Positions 1 through 8,431 of a DNA stretch of 64,000 nucleotides are shown here, one piece after another. The DNA comes from an uncultured Paracoccaceae bacterium (GTDB taxonomy: Bacteria > Pseudomonadota > Alphaproteobacteria > Rhodobacterales > Rhodobacteraceae), in NCBI GenBank assembly GCA_947501555.1, contig CANMWG010000002.1:196224-260223 (forward strand), given 5' to 3'. The notes beneath the pieces are model-generated. The model was not told the DNA's origin, searched no databases, and worked only from the letters and a program-made list of their open reading frames with translations. Within the stretch, counting starts at the first letter, position 1. Every line of letters starts with the position of its first letter. The position numbers were made by a program, and so were the translations under genes.

Positions 1-896
1 GTCTGGGCCTCTTGGTCGGTCTGCACACCAATCTCGTTGATCTGGTGGGCCACATCTTGCTGCTGAGCGGTTTTCAATGACTTGGACAAGGCGTCATAGA
101 GCACAACGCGCTGCTTGGTGTCTGTTTCCAGCTTGTTGATCAGAACCATCTGGGTCGCAGCCTGGTTCTGCAAACTGTCGATCCATGTTTTGCCCTTTTC
201 GATATAACGCTCAAGCGTCTGAGATTTAGCCAGCTCAACCTGTTCCTGCTGAACCATCTCATTGTATTGGCTGTTCAGGGTCTGCAATTCAGTTTCCAGC
301 TTGGTCCGGGACGCGGCATCCTGTTCAACGGAAATCTTGCCCTCAAGCTCGATAATCTTGGGGTCCAACGCCAGAATATCCGCGCGGAGGGTTTCCAGCT
401 TGCCCACCGTCTCTTCACGCTCAACCAATGTGCCGGCAAGGTTCTTATCAACGCTGACTTTCTGTTCGTTCAGCGTGGCCAGCTGGCTTTGAAGCAGTTT
501 CAGGATCACGTCTGACTTGCTGATCAAATCCTGCAGCTTGTCATCGACGGACGCCGTGCGCATCCGTTCCTGACGCATGCTGTCAGCCTTGGCCTTGCTG
601 AAGAAGCCAATCAGGCTCTCCATCCCGGTCTTGGACCGCATTTCGTCAAAATCTTTGGAAAAGGCAGAGGTGACGTCATCAAGGCCCATGATCAGCTCAG
701 CGATATTGGCATTCATCAGTTCGGTGTGCTGGTGGACGTCCTCCAGGCTGGCGTTTTCGATATCAACAGAAATATCCGTACCCTGCGCCATCTTTTCGCG
801 CGCGGTTTCAATCCGGCTGGTCAATTCTGAGATTTTGCTTTGCGCCTCTGCAACCTGTGCCTGCGATTCCTGAATCTGCGTCTCGAAATTCGCCAT
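1..896 (-). CDS. Coiled-coil protein, 3' end outside window
   Basis: The minus-strand frame is open from an ATG at 896 to the left edge, giving at least 298 residues with no stop, so the C-terminus is missing. The start MANFETQIQESQ follows AGAGGG at a normal distance. The composition is dominated by Gln, Glu, Lys, Ser and Leu with no Cys, signal peptide or membrane segment. Heptad-like runs (for example around QAQVAEAQSKISELTSRI and DKLQDLISKSDVILKLLQSQ) point to long coiled coils. It is probably a cytoplasmic, elongated structural or partner protein. I do not recognise a specific family; its missing C-terminus and left-hand neighbours could identify it. Confidence 0.75.
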   Translation of the reverse strand, partial: MANFETQIQESQAQVAEAQSKISELTSRIETAREKMAQGTDISVDIENASLEDVHQHTELMNANIAELIMGLDDVTSAFSKDFDEMRSKTGMESLIGFFSKAKADSMRQERMRTASVDDKLQDLISKSDVILKLLQSQLATLNEQKVSVDKNLAGTLVEREETVGKLETLRADILALDPKIIELEGKISVEQDAASRTKLETELQTLNSQYNEMVQQEQVELAKSQTLERYIEKGKTWIDSLQNQAATQMVLINKLETDTKQRVVLYDALSKSLKTAQQQDVAHQINEIGVQTDQEAQ

Positions 897-1025
897 CTAC
901 TATCCCTCTTTTGTCTTATGATATCAGCTATATAGGAACTGATAGCACCATTTTGAATGCCCGACGTGCAAAATCACGCCATTGCAGGCGCAATTCTTAC
1001 CTGACAGGGGCACAATGAAAAGGTT

Positions 1026-1808
1026 TTAAGCCGGTTCGTCGAGCACCGGTGGGCGGTCGTTCGCTTCCGCCTCAGCGCCCAGCAATTCTTCGGCACTGAT
1101 GATCTTGGGGGGCAATTCAACCCCGCGCTCGTAGTTCTCAGGGTCTACACGCAAAGATTCTGCACGGTCGCGAATATGCACCTGCATCGGCACTTCAATC
1201 TGATCATACAGATGGATGATGTCTTGGTTGAACATGCGAATGCAGCCCGCCGATCCAGAATTCCCAATAGATTCAAGGTCATTCGTGCCGTGAATACGAT
1301 AGTACGTATCCCGGCTGCCCCGGTAAAGATACAGCGCGCGCGATCCAAGCGGGCTGCGCAGACCACCGGGCAGACCGGCACGGAACGGGCCATAAACCTC
1401 GGGCTCGGTGCGCAACATGTTCTGGGTCGGCGTCCATCCGGGCCATTTGCGTTTCAACCGGATCGTGGCCGCGCCGCGAATGGACCGGCCCTGACGGCCC
1501 ACGCCGACGGGATACCGGGTCGTCGTGCCATCCTCGCGGATGTGGTATAAAAACTTGGCAAACGGATCGACATCAAGGGTATTTGGGCCCTGCTCACCGT
1601 TATAGAGACCCGACATGCGGCGGTTCACACCTTGCAGATATTCCGATGGGATACCGGGCAGGTTATAACCTGCATCGGGGATCGGGCCGTAGCCTTCAAG
1701 AAAGTCCTCTTGGGTTGGCACATCTGTTCCAGGCGCGTAGGGGGTGCAGGCCGCAGCCGTGCTTGCAAGCATCATCGCGCCAAAGCTTCGACGAGTGAGA
1801 ACAGTCAT
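1026..1808 (-). CDS. L,D-transpeptidase (YkuD domain) lipoprotein
   Basis: 260 residues from the ATG at 1808, chosen because the protein then begins with MTVLTRRSFG, a Tat-like twin-Arg signal followed by a lipobox ending at Cys21 (ASTAAAC). A longer in-frame start at 1919 would bury the signal. The YkuD/ErfK domain occupies roughly residues 85-215 and has the family signature: His173 (RIHGTND) and the catalytic Cys189 in SGSAGCIRM. Such enzymes form 3-3 peptidoglycan cross-links or attach proteins to peptidoglycan in the periplasm. The protein ends in an acidic, proline-rich tail. It is probably monocistronic. Family assignment is firm; the exact linkage made is inferred. Confidence 0.9.
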   Translation of the reverse strand: MTVLTRRSFGAMMLASTAAACTPYAPGTDVPTQEDFLEGYGPIPDAGYNLPGIPSEYLQGVNRRMSGLYNGEQGPNTLDVDPFAKFLYHIREDGTTTRYPVGVGRQGRSIRGAATIRLKRKWPGWTPTQNMLRTEPEVYGPFRAGLPGGLRSPLGSRALYLYRGSRDTYYRIHGTNDLESIGNSGSAGCIRMFNQDIIHLYDQIEVPMQVHIRDRAESLRVDPENYERGVELPPKIISAEELLGAEAEANDRPPVLDEPA

Positions 1809-2250
1809 AACGTGTTTTATCCCAAGGTGTTTTTCGAGAATCACCTGATAACACCTTGGCCGGGCAAGGCAAAACACCGCGCAAGCGGGTTTTTGCGATT
1901 GGGTTACAAAACGTGACAATATGGCGGTGACTGCGGGTGCGGATCGAAAGACTTTTGGACACCTGCAATAGCGAGTTGCGATACATCGTCAGTCCTTTAG
2001 CCCGCCGAACACGATCACGGCCCGGCAGTGCATTGCGCAGCAATTCACGACCGGAGCGGTTGCGCCGCTTGTATCTTCGTTTGTCATACCGGACAGTTTT
2101 GGACCGCGATTTTCGCCCCCGAAGGTACCCGCCAATCAAACCGCGACAGGTTCAGGACCCCATCACCTTACTTGTGCAACAAAGCCGGTTATCCCTATCT
2201 GCTAATAGACTTGTCTGTTAACCATTCGACGAATAAAACCTTAATTTGCG
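1809..2250. other. Intergenic region, no feature recognised
   Basis: This 442-base gap separates the divergently transcribed L,D-transpeptidase and small lipoprotein genes, so it must hold both promoters. A weak candidate for the rightward one is TTGTCT at 2211-2216 with an AT-rich stretch near 2232-2239. Open frames across the gap have Arg/Cys-rich translations typical of non-coding DNA, and I support no gene here. Confidence 0.4.
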
Positions 2251-2874
2251 GTGACCACTTTGAAAATACCTACCATTTTGGGCTGCAGCGCCCTTGTTCT
2301 TATGACAGCATGCAGCGGTGGTTCCAGCTCTGATGACAGTACAGAAACATCGCCGACAGTGGTGTCGCTGGATGAACTCATAGATCGTGGCGCCACGTTT
2401 GAAGATTTGTTCGGGACAATAAATGTTGATTCCGATGAATTGGCGGATGCGGTGACGCCAGCCGAAGATATCCCGACATCGGGATCAGCAACCTACACCG
2501 GCATTGTATTCATGGGTGACATGGAATTTGTGGCAATTGGGTCCACCACTATGACCGCAAATTTCACTGACAGCAGCATTTCAGGCTCCAGTGACAATTT
2601 TTTCTTAACGGATGACCCTAATATCGCGGACCTCGCGGATGTGACAGGCGAACGGATCGATGGGTCACTTACTTATGAACTTGATCGCGCTACCGATAAT
2701 AGCAACCTGTACACCGGTCAATTCGTCGGCGCGTTCACACCCACTGGCGAGGATGAAATAAACATTGATGTCCCTGGAGGTGGCGCTTTCTTGGGTGAAA
2801 ACCTTGACGGCTTTGCGACGGAAGGGTTCGATGATGACGGCAACTTTGCTGGGATTTTGGTAACCAAAGACTAA
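2251..2874 (+). CDS. Small secreted lipoprotein, function unknown
   Basis: 207 residues from a GTG at 2251; a TTG at 2260 (giving MKIPTILG) is an equally reasonable start with GGTGA upstream. The N-terminus is a lipoprotein signal with lipobox LMTAC (Cys21 from the GTG) followed by a Ser/Gly/Asp linker. The mature part is acidic, Gly/Thr/Asp-rich and has alternating hydrophobic stretches (ATYTGIVFMG, SLTYELDRATD, YTGQFVGAFT), suggesting a small beta-sheet or beta-barrel domain on the cell surface or in the periplasm. The pattern recalls the beta-barrel of transferrin-binding-protein-like surface lipoproteins, but I would not name it from that. A hairpin terminator follows at 3016. Confidence 0.75.
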   Translation: MTTLKIPTILGCSALVLMTACSGGSSSDDSTETSPTVVSLDELIDRGATFEDLFGTINVDSDELADAVTPAEDIPTSGSATYTGIVFMGDMEFVAIGSTTMTANFTDSSISGSSDNFFLTDDPNIADLADVTGERIDGSLTYELDRATDNSNLYTGQFVGAFTPTGEDEINIDVPGGGAFLGENLDGFATEGFDDDGNFAGILVTKD

Positions 2875-3015
2875 AACCTGCGGGCAATCAATCTCCGACT
2901 TTCGTCGCACAGGAAGCCCCCCAAAGGCTCTGTTGTAACATTTGCCACTTGGCCTTCCAAACTCGGGTTTGGCCATCGAAGTCAACGTTCAACCCCAATG
3001 TTATCAGAAACTGAC

Positions 3016-3041
3016 AAGGGCGCGCCGTAACGCGCCCTTTT
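3016..3041. terminator. Hairpin terminator between convergent genes
   Basis: AAGGGCGCG (3016-3024) pairs perfectly with CGCGCCCTT (3031-3039) across a six-base loop, followed by TT on the plus strand. It sits between the converging lipoprotein gene and the carboxymuconolactone-decarboxylase-family gene, so it could serve both, although the T-run is short in either direction. Confidence 0.6.
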
Positions 3042-3053
3042 GGGTTATGGCGT

Positions 3054-3620
3054 TCAAACGGCCAAAGGTGTATCGCCACGTTCCCATTTCAGCGGGTGGA
3101 ACACTTCGTCCACAGGCGTTTCAGCCACGTGGTTGATGTAGTTTGACATGGTTTTCTGCGCCAAACCAAGGATCACATCCAGCACGGCGCGGTGGCTATA
3201 GCCTGCGTCAAAGAAGGTCTGCATCTGCGCTTCTGATACGTTCCCACGTTCGCGCACCATTTGTACCGTAAAAGTCCGCAATGCTTCCAGCTTGGGCGAT
3301 GGCAACGGTGTTTCGTTGCGGAGCGCCTCGGTGATCTCATCCGACACTTTCATCATTTTCGCGATACCGGTGTGGGCCGGAACGCAGTAGTGGCAGGCGT
3401 GCTCAACATTGATCGATTGCCAAACGACGGTCAGCTCATCTGCGTCAAATTCCGTCTCGGTGAACAGCTTGTGCAGCAGTTGATACCCCTCAAAAGCCTG
3501 CGGGCTGTCAGCCAGCACCTTGTGCAGACCGGGCAAACGGCCAAACGCTTTTTGCGAGTTCTCCAAAAGCGGTTTCGATGCTTCGGGCGCTGTCTCGAGA
3601 TCATGTGAAGGGAAGTTCAT
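3054..3620 (-). CDS. Carboxymuconolactone decarboxylase / AhpD-family protein
   Basis: 188 residues, all-alpha AhpD-like fold. The redox signature E73-H-A-C76-H-Y-C79-x3-H83 matches the CxxC-x3-H centre of AhpD-type alkylhydroperoxidases, which reduce peroxides or act with thiol partners; the muconolactone decarboxylase activity itself lacks this motif. The gene is divergent from a TetR regulator, with an 18-bp perfect palindrome between them. That makes it a likely target of the regulator and suggests induction by an electrophile, peroxide or small organic compound. Location is predicted to be cytoplasmic. The physiological substrate cannot be read from the sequence. Confidence 0.85.
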   Translation of the reverse strand: MNFPSHDLETAPEASKPLLENSQKAFGRLPGLHKVLADSPQAFEGYQLLHKLFTETEFDADELTVVWQSINVEHACHYCVPAHTGIAKMMKVSDEITEALRNETPLPSPKLEALRTFTVQMVRERGNVSEAQMQTFFDAGYSHRAVLDVILGLAQKTMSNYINHVAETPVDEVFHPLKWERGDTPLAV

Positions 3621-3666
3621 CGGTTGGTTTCCTTTAAAACAATCGGGTAGCCGCTATTTAGGCTTT

Positions 3667-3707
3667 CTTGAGTGATCACTCAAGTATATAATTGAGCAAT
3701 CGATCAA
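3667..3707. promoter_or_regulatory. TetR operator in divergent promoter
   Basis: CTTGAGTGATCACTCAAG at 3667-3684 is a perfect 18-bp palindrome. It is followed at 3692-3707 by TTGAGCAATCGATCAA, a degenerate second copy that keeps TTGA at the left end and TCAA at the right. The pair lies between the divergent AhpD-like gene and the TetR gene, immediately upstream of the regulator start, as expected for an autoregulating TetR repressor. Binding itself is inferred. Confidence 0.75.
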
Positions 3708-3721
3708 CTATAGGTGATCCC

Positions 3722-4306
3722 GTGCCACGCAAACCGACCTACGACCGTAATGACCTGATAGACCGCGCCCGCGATCTGTTCTGGCAACGTGGCTGGGCCG
3801 GCACATCGCTGAAAGATCTCGAAGTTTCGTTGCAATTGAACCCCGGCAGCTTCTATGCGGCGTTCGGCTCAAAGGACGCATTGTTCGCGCTCGCTATGGA
3901 AAAATATGCATCAGACGGGCTTGCGCGACTAGAGGGATTGTCCAAGGCACATGGACCCCTCAAAGCGCTGCAAAAGTTTCCCGCAATGATCGTCGAAAAT
4001 GAAACCGCACCGGCCATGGCCTGCATGCTTTCAAAAACATTTCTTGAGCTGCACACGCGGGATCATCCGCTCGCAGATAAAGCGAACCAGCACCTGATCC
4101 GGATGGAAAATCTGTTCGCAGACTTATTCGAACAAGCCCAAACCGCTGGTGAAATTGACAAAGAACGTGATCCAACAGCGCTCGCCCGTCGTTATCAATC
4201 GGACCTTCTGGGGCTACGCGTCTCAGCCGAACGCGACCGGGTAGCGGCACAGGCCATTGCAGCGGAGATCGCAGATAGCCTGGGCAGAATTGGATCCAAC
4301 CGCTAG
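3722..4306 (+). CDS. TetR/AcrR-family transcriptional regulator
   Basis: 194 residues from the GTG at 3722 (VPRKPTYDRNDLIDRA). This start is preferred because a TTG at 3692 would place the N-terminus inside the operator and add residues before the canonical helix. Residues 8-55 form the TetR helix-turn-helix, including the typical segment GTSLKDLEVSLQLNPGSFYAAFGSKDALF. The C-terminal ligand domain is helical and not conserved enough to guess a ligand. It is divergent from the AhpD-like gene across a perfect palindrome, which it probably represses together with itself. The gene ends four bases inside the converging creatinase-like gene. Confidence 0.9.
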   Translation: MPRKPTYDRNDLIDRARDLFWQRGWAGTSLKDLEVSLQLNPGSFYAAFGSKDALFALAMEKYASDGLARLEGLSKAHGPLKALQKFPAMIVENETAPAMACMLSKTFLELHTRDHPLADKANQHLIRMENLFADLFEQAQTAGEIDKERDPTALARRYQSDLLGLRVSAERDRVAAQAIAAEIADSLGRIGSNR

Positions 4307-5511
4307 GCGCTGATCACGCAGGCCTCTGGTCCCATCGGCGCACCTGTCAAAGCCTCACTGCCATCTTCAGTGACAAGCAAAATATCCTGCTCACGATACC
4401 CCCCCGCCCCGGGCTCGTCAGCAGGTACGGTCAACATCGGCGCAACCGAAATCAGCATACCTGCCTCAAGCGTCGCGTCGTTGTAGGCGCGCAGGTCCAA
4501 CGCCGCTTCACCGCCATAGTAGTGCGACTTCAGGCCAACGGAATGACCATGACCGGCGGCGCAATACTGCAGCAAATCCCGCTCTTCATAGAAGGCATCG
4601 ATCTTGGATGTGATCTCGGCAAAGCTGACACCTGGGGCGATCAAAGACCGCGCATAGGTCTGGGCCGCACAATGCCCCTCCCAAACCTTGCGGCTGGCGT
4701 CATCCACGGCACCTAGAAAAAACGTGCGGGCCGCAGGGGCGTAATATCCAGAAATCAGCGGATGCGCACAAAGCGAGACGATGTCACCCTGCGCCAACAT
4801 GCGCGCCGTGGGCGCGTTGTGGGGGCCATCAGTATTGATCCCCGACAGGCATTGCGCCCATGTGTCACGATATTCAGCCTGGGGAAAACCGGTAGCGATC
4901 TCTCGCTCCATTGCGTCACGGCCAACCATGGCCACGTCAATCTCGCGGATGCCGGATTTCAAAGCGTCACGCATCGCAGCAAGACCCAATTCAGCGACAG
5001 CAGCACCTGCACGGATCAGCGCGATCTCGGCGGCGGATTTTGAGGCGCGTTGACGCATCGTATCGGCTGAGATGTCAATCAAGCCGGTGGGATGCAGATG
5101 GTGTCGCATGGATTGGGCCTGTAAGACGGTTGAGACATCCGCCTCATAGCCCAAGATCTTACCAATCCCGGCAACCGACCTGACCGTGCGGTAAAAGTTA
5201 TTCCGTTCCCAATCCGTATAGGCGATCGTGTCGCCATATCCGCGGCGGGACGGCTGGCCGCCATCAATGGCGGGGGCGATGGTGACACATTCATCTTCGG
5301 TGACAACCAAAGCATAAGAACGGTCAAAGGCACGGAACATCAGACCGGTATAATAGGCGATGTTGTGTTGTGAAGTCAGGACCACAACAGCCAGATCATG
5401 ATCATACATGATACGGCGCAGCCCTGCGATCCGGGCCGCATAGTCTTCATCTGGGAAGGGAAGAAATGTCTGGCCCTGTGTGAACCGGTAATTTTGCGGA
5501 CGGGCAACCAT
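4303..5511 (-). CDS. Creatinase-like M24 family hydrolase
   Basis: 402 residues from the ATG at 5511, close to the length of Pseudomonas creatinase (about 403) and matching it along its whole length. It has an N-terminal creatinase domain (HNIAYYTG, IDGGQPSRR, YTDWERNNFYRTV) and a C-terminal pita-bread domain (GPHN, HYYG, GAGGYREQDIL). His231 corresponds to the catalytic His232 of creatinase. From memory of that structure, the guanidinium-binding Glu262 and Glu358 are Ala261 and Ala357 here, and Arg335 is Gly334, while Arg64 is kept. It is therefore probably an amidohydrolase or C-N hydrolase of the same fold with a substrate other than creatine. A VOC protein and an aldo/keto reductase lie upstream on the same strand. 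Confidence 0.8.
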   Translation of the reverse strand: MVARPQNYRFTQGQTFLPFPDEDYAARIAGLRRIMYDHDLAVVVLTSQHNIAYYTGLMFRAFDRSYALVVTEDECVTIAPAIDGGQPSRRGYGDTIAYTDWERNNFYRTVRSVAGIGKILGYEADVSTVLQAQSMRHHLHPTGLIDISADTMRQRASKSAAEIALIRAGAAVAELGLAAMRDALKSGIREIDVAMVGRDAMEREIATGFPQAEYRDTWAQCLSGINTDGPHNAPTARMLAQGDIVSLCAHPLISGYYAPAARTFFLGAVDDASRKVWEGHCAAQTYARSLIAPGVSFAEITSKIDAFYEERDLLQYCAAGHGHSVGLKSHYYGGEAALDLRAYNDATLEAGMLISVAPMLTVPADEPGAGGYREQDILLVTEDGSEALTGAPMGPEACVISA

Positions 5512-5613
5512 TGCAAACCTTCGCAGACGATCCCGGCGCACAGGACAGCAATCAATTCAAAGCGCGACAGCGCCAGCGCCGCCGCCCGACGCTAGCTGCA
5601 GCGGGCGGGCAAA

Positions 5614-6039
5614 TCAACGGCCATCGGGATATTCCGCAGGCCCTTTGATCTCAAGCTTATTGCCAAAGGGATCATAGATATAGAACGAATGGCCCATACC
5701 ACGGGCGCCGCCATGCATGGCGGTAAACGCAATCGGGACATCGTGGGCGGCCAAATGGGCCCGCATCGCGTCGCGATCAAAGGGGCTGGTGGCGATGCAA
5801 ACATGATCCACATTGCGGCCCCCTTGGACAGGCGGCACAGCTGCGGCCCCGCCGGGATGGGTCGTGTCCCAAAGGACAATCAGCGCCGCACCAGCCCAGA
5901 CCTGCTCCATCCCCATATCGGGATAGGAATAGCCGGGCACACAGCCCAATACATCGTGATAAAAGCGCAAGGCGCGCGCCATATCATCGACCAGAAAGAC
6001 AACATGATCGATCCCGACCAGGGTAAATGGCGGGGTCAC
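5614..6039 (-). CDS. VOC-family (glyoxalase/dioxygenase fold) protein
   Basis: 141 residues if translation begins at the GTG at 6039, which overlaps the aldo/keto reductase stop as GTGA; ATG codons at 6051 and 6063 are alternatives. The two beta-alpha-beta-beta-beta halves of a vicinal oxygen chelate domain are visible: IDHVVFLVDDMARALRFYHDVLG early and VDHVCIATSPFDRDA after residue 75, ending in HSFYIYDPFGNKLEIKG. The His, Gln/Glu and Glu positions typical of metal-binding VOC enzymes (DHVVF, VDHVC, NKLEIKG) are present, so it is probably a metalloenzyme such as a lyase or dioxygenase. The substrate is unknown. It is translationally coupled to the upstream reductase. Confidence 0.8.
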   Translation of the reverse strand: MTPPFTLVGIDHVVFLVDDMARALRFYHDVLGCVPGYSYPDMGMEQVWAGAALIVLWDTTHPGGAAAVPPVQGGRNVDHVCIATSPFDRDAMRAHLAAHDVPIAFTAMHGGARGMGHSFYIYDPFGNKLEIKGPAEYPDGR

Positions 6040-6845
6040 GCCACGTCCCATTCCGGACACCACGGGCCATTGACCAAGCGCATGTTGCGGTCCAGTTGAT
6101 CGACCTTCGCGATCTGTTCAGCAGTCAGGGCCAGGTCTGCGGCCGCAAGGTTCTGCGCAATGCGGGTCGGATCACCCGACGAAGGGATCACAATATGCCC
6201 CTTCGACACCAACCACGCCAATGCGACCTGCGAAGCTGTGGCGTCGACCTCTGCCCCAATGGCGGTCAGCACCGGATCATCTGCAACTGCGCCTCGGGCC
6301 AGTGGCGAGAACGCAGTCATACGAATACTTTTTGCGGCACAGTGATCCACAATCGGGTCGTTATGCAGATAAACATGCATCTCAACCTGATTGGTCATAA
6401 TCTCACGTTGCCCCAGCAATAACTGCGCCTGATCGATATAGGTCTTGGTGAAGTTCGAGACCCCGATATTCCGGCACAACCCGGCATCATACACGTCCGC
6501 AAACTGCGCCATGTAGTCAACAATTTCGAACTCGTCATTGATCGAAGGGTAGTGCAAAAGCAGCAAGTCGACGGGGCCCACACCCAGCTTTTCAAGCGAG
6601 GCCCCAACATGCGGGCGCACCTGCCCGGGGGCAAAGCTCTCGGGGGCGACTTTCGTGGTCACCCATAATTCATCACGGGGCAATCCGGCATCCGCAATCG
6701 CACGGCCCACAAATTCTTCGTTCTCATACCCTTCGGCACAATCCAGATGGCGATAGCCCGCCTCAAGGGCGGCCAAAGTGCCGTCATAAGCCGCGTTGCC
6801 GGGCCTATTCCAAGTGCCGTAGCCAATTTTTGGAATCACATCCAT
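6036..6845 (-). CDS. Aldo/keto reductase
   Basis: 269 residues with the full aldo/keto reductase catalytic tetrad: Asp35 (HLDCAEGY), Tyr40, Lys65 (VTTKVAP) and His98 (LLLLHYP). The later segments IGVSNF and IPSSGDPTRIAQNL fit NADPH binding in the 2,5-diketo-gluconate reductase subgroup (DkgB-like). It should reduce a small aldehyde or ketone with NADPH in the cytoplasm. The start follows GGAGGATGAAAC, a strong ribosome-binding site. It is the first gene of a probable three-gene unit with the VOC protein (4-bp overlap) and the creatinase-like hydrolase. The substrate is not identifiable from sequence. Confidence 0.9.
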   Translation of the reverse strand: MDVIPKIGYGTWNRPGNAAYDGTLAALEAGYRHLDCAEGYENEEFVGRAIADAGLPRDELWVTTKVAPESFAPGQVRPHVGASLEKLGVGPVDLLLLHYPSINDEFEIVDYMAQFADVYDAGLCRNIGVSNFTKTYIDQAQLLLGQREIMTNQVEMHVYLHNDPIVDHCAAKSIRMTAFSPLARGAVADDPVLTAIGAEVDATASQVALAWLVSKGHIVIPSSGDPTRIAQNLAAADLALTAEQIAKVDQLDRNMRLVNGPWCPEWDVA

Positions 6846-6921
6846 GTTTCATCCTCCCCATGCCAAAGAATATCTACGGCGATTACGGAGGCAACAGCGA
6901 TCCACCCGAAACGCACAAAAA

Positions 6922-7821
6922 TCAAGTCAAGCGGACACCCAGATCCAGCCCTTTTAACACCTCATCGGCGGCCATGGCCTTTTTACCGGATCGCTGCGCG
7001 CGGGTGATCTGAACAGCGCCCGTCCCGCAGGCTATGGTAAACCTATCCAGCACAGTGCCCGGCGCGGCCTCCCCCGACACAAGACGTGACCCAAGCAGCT
7101 TCACCCGTTCACCCGCAACATCACACCAAGCCCCCGGAAATGGGGACAGGCCACGGATCAAACGGTCCACTTCGGCCGCAGGCAAGGCCCAGTCGACGCG
7201 GGCCTCGGCCTTATCGATCTTGGCGGCATAGGTAACACCCTGCTCGGGCTGCGTGACGGGTTTTAGATCAGACAAACCGGCCAATGCCGCAACAACCAGC
7301 CGGGCCCCCAGTTCGGACAAACGATCATGCAAAGCGCCCGTTGTCTCATCAACACCAATCGTTAAAGCCTCGCGCAGCAAGACAGGGCCCGTGTCCAGAC
7401 CGGCCTCCATCTGCATGATGCAGACACCGGTCTCAGGATCGCCGGCCATAATCGCACGATGGATCGGGGCAGCACCACGCCAGCGGGGCAGCAAGGACGC
7501 GTGAATATTCAAACAGCCATGCGCGGGGGCATCCAGCACAGCTTGGGGCAGGATCAAGCCATAGGCGACAACGACTGCAATATCGGCCTGCAGCGCGGCA
7601 AATTCGGCCTGCGCGTCTGCGCCCTTCAAAGACACCGGATAGCGGACAGGCAGCCCCAGTTCTTCCGCACGACGCTGAACCGGACTGGGGCGATCTTTCT
7701 TGCCCCGGCCTGCGGGACGGGGGGGCTGGCAGTAAACAGCGGTGATCTCATGACCGGCTGTAACCAAAGCGTCCAAAACCGGCACCGAAAAGTCCGGGGT
7801 GCCCATGAAGGTAATTCTCAT
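6922..7821 (-). CDS. fmt: Methionyl-tRNA formyltransferase
   Basis: 299 residues starting [16 protein letters not shown] at the ATG at 7821; a start at 7842 would add seven unconserved residues. The enzyme transfers a formyl group from 10-formyl-tetrahydrofolate to Met-tRNA for initiation. Family marks include [10 protein letters not shown] at the N-terminus and the formyltransferase core [19 protein letters not shown], followed by a C-terminal OB-like domain (roughly 205-299). It lies downstream of three def paralogues, which remove the same formyl group from nascent proteins, with one small membrane-protein gene in between. Assignment is firm. Confidence 0.97.
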   Translation of the reverse strand: MRITFMGTPDFSVPVLDALVTAGHEITAVYCQPPRPAGRGKKDRPSPVQRRAEELGLPVRYPVSLKGADAQAEFAALQADIAVVVAYGLILPQAVLDAPAHGCLNIHASLLPRWRGAAPIHRAIMAGDPETGVCIMQMEAGLDTGPVLLREALTIGVDETTGALHDRLSELGARLVVAALAGLSDLKPVTQPEQGVTYAAKIDKAEARVDWALPAAEVDRLIRGLSPFPGAWCDVAGERVKLLGSRLVSGEAAPGTVLDRFTIACGTGAVQITRAQRSGKKAMAADEVLKGLDLGVRLT

Positions 7822-8036
7822 ATGCGACTTGGCTCCATCCACTTCGACTGATGCAAGGCTTTGATAGATAGGAAGCCCCCCGCGAGACGTTTCGCACAGA
7901 TCAGCGCATAGTCAACCGAAGGTTATGCCTCGGGACCATAGATGACCTAAAGTGACAGAAGACACCGGATAAGAAGCAAAGCACCGACACCGTCAAACCA
8001 CCAACGGTTTGAAAACAACGAAAGCGTACCGCGCGA

Positions 8037-8240
8037 TTACTCGCCCGACGCTTCGTCTTTATTCCCGCCCATCGAAAAGATTATCCCCCCGAGGACGATG
8101 GCAACATAGTGCGAATACTGCCAAACGATATCCGGTAAAGTAATCCCGACCTGCGCCCAAAGGTCGCCGCCCTGCAGGCCAATGATCAAATCCGCAATGC
8201 CCCAAAGCACGATTGCGCCGCCGATAATTTTCAAAAACAT
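8037..8240 (-). CDS. Small two-helix membrane protein
   Basis: 67 residues from the ATG at 8240, preferred over 8267 because TAGGAC precedes it at good spacing and the protein then begins MFLKIIGGAIVLWGIADLIIG, a membrane helix. A second helix (HYVAIVLGGIIFSMGG) lies near residues 43-58, and the tail is charged (NKDEASGE). It sits between fmt and the def block on the same strand. No function can be assigned; the position suggests a conserved passenger of this translation locus. Confidence 0.7.
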   Translation of the reverse strand: MFLKIIGGAIVLWGIADLIIGLQGGDLWAQVGITLPDIVWQYSHYVAIVLGGIIFSMGGNKDEASGE

Positions 8241-8431
8241 AGCCGTCCTAACATGTTCAAAAGTCATAGAGCGCCTAAAAATACAGCGATATTGAATAAT
8301 TTCTAGACATTTTAATGTAAAATTAACCTTTTGAGAAAGATAGCACGTTTTTTTGCCTCAAAAGACGGGGCGTTTTTAACCCAACGAACAACGCAATTGA
8401 CGCGCTACCTTATTGTCGCACGAGAGGGTCT

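Noticed and set aside
2028..2333. Small plus-strand frame upstream of the lipoprotein gene
   Set aside because: Cys/Arg-rich translation without a start context and overlapping the real gene in another frame.
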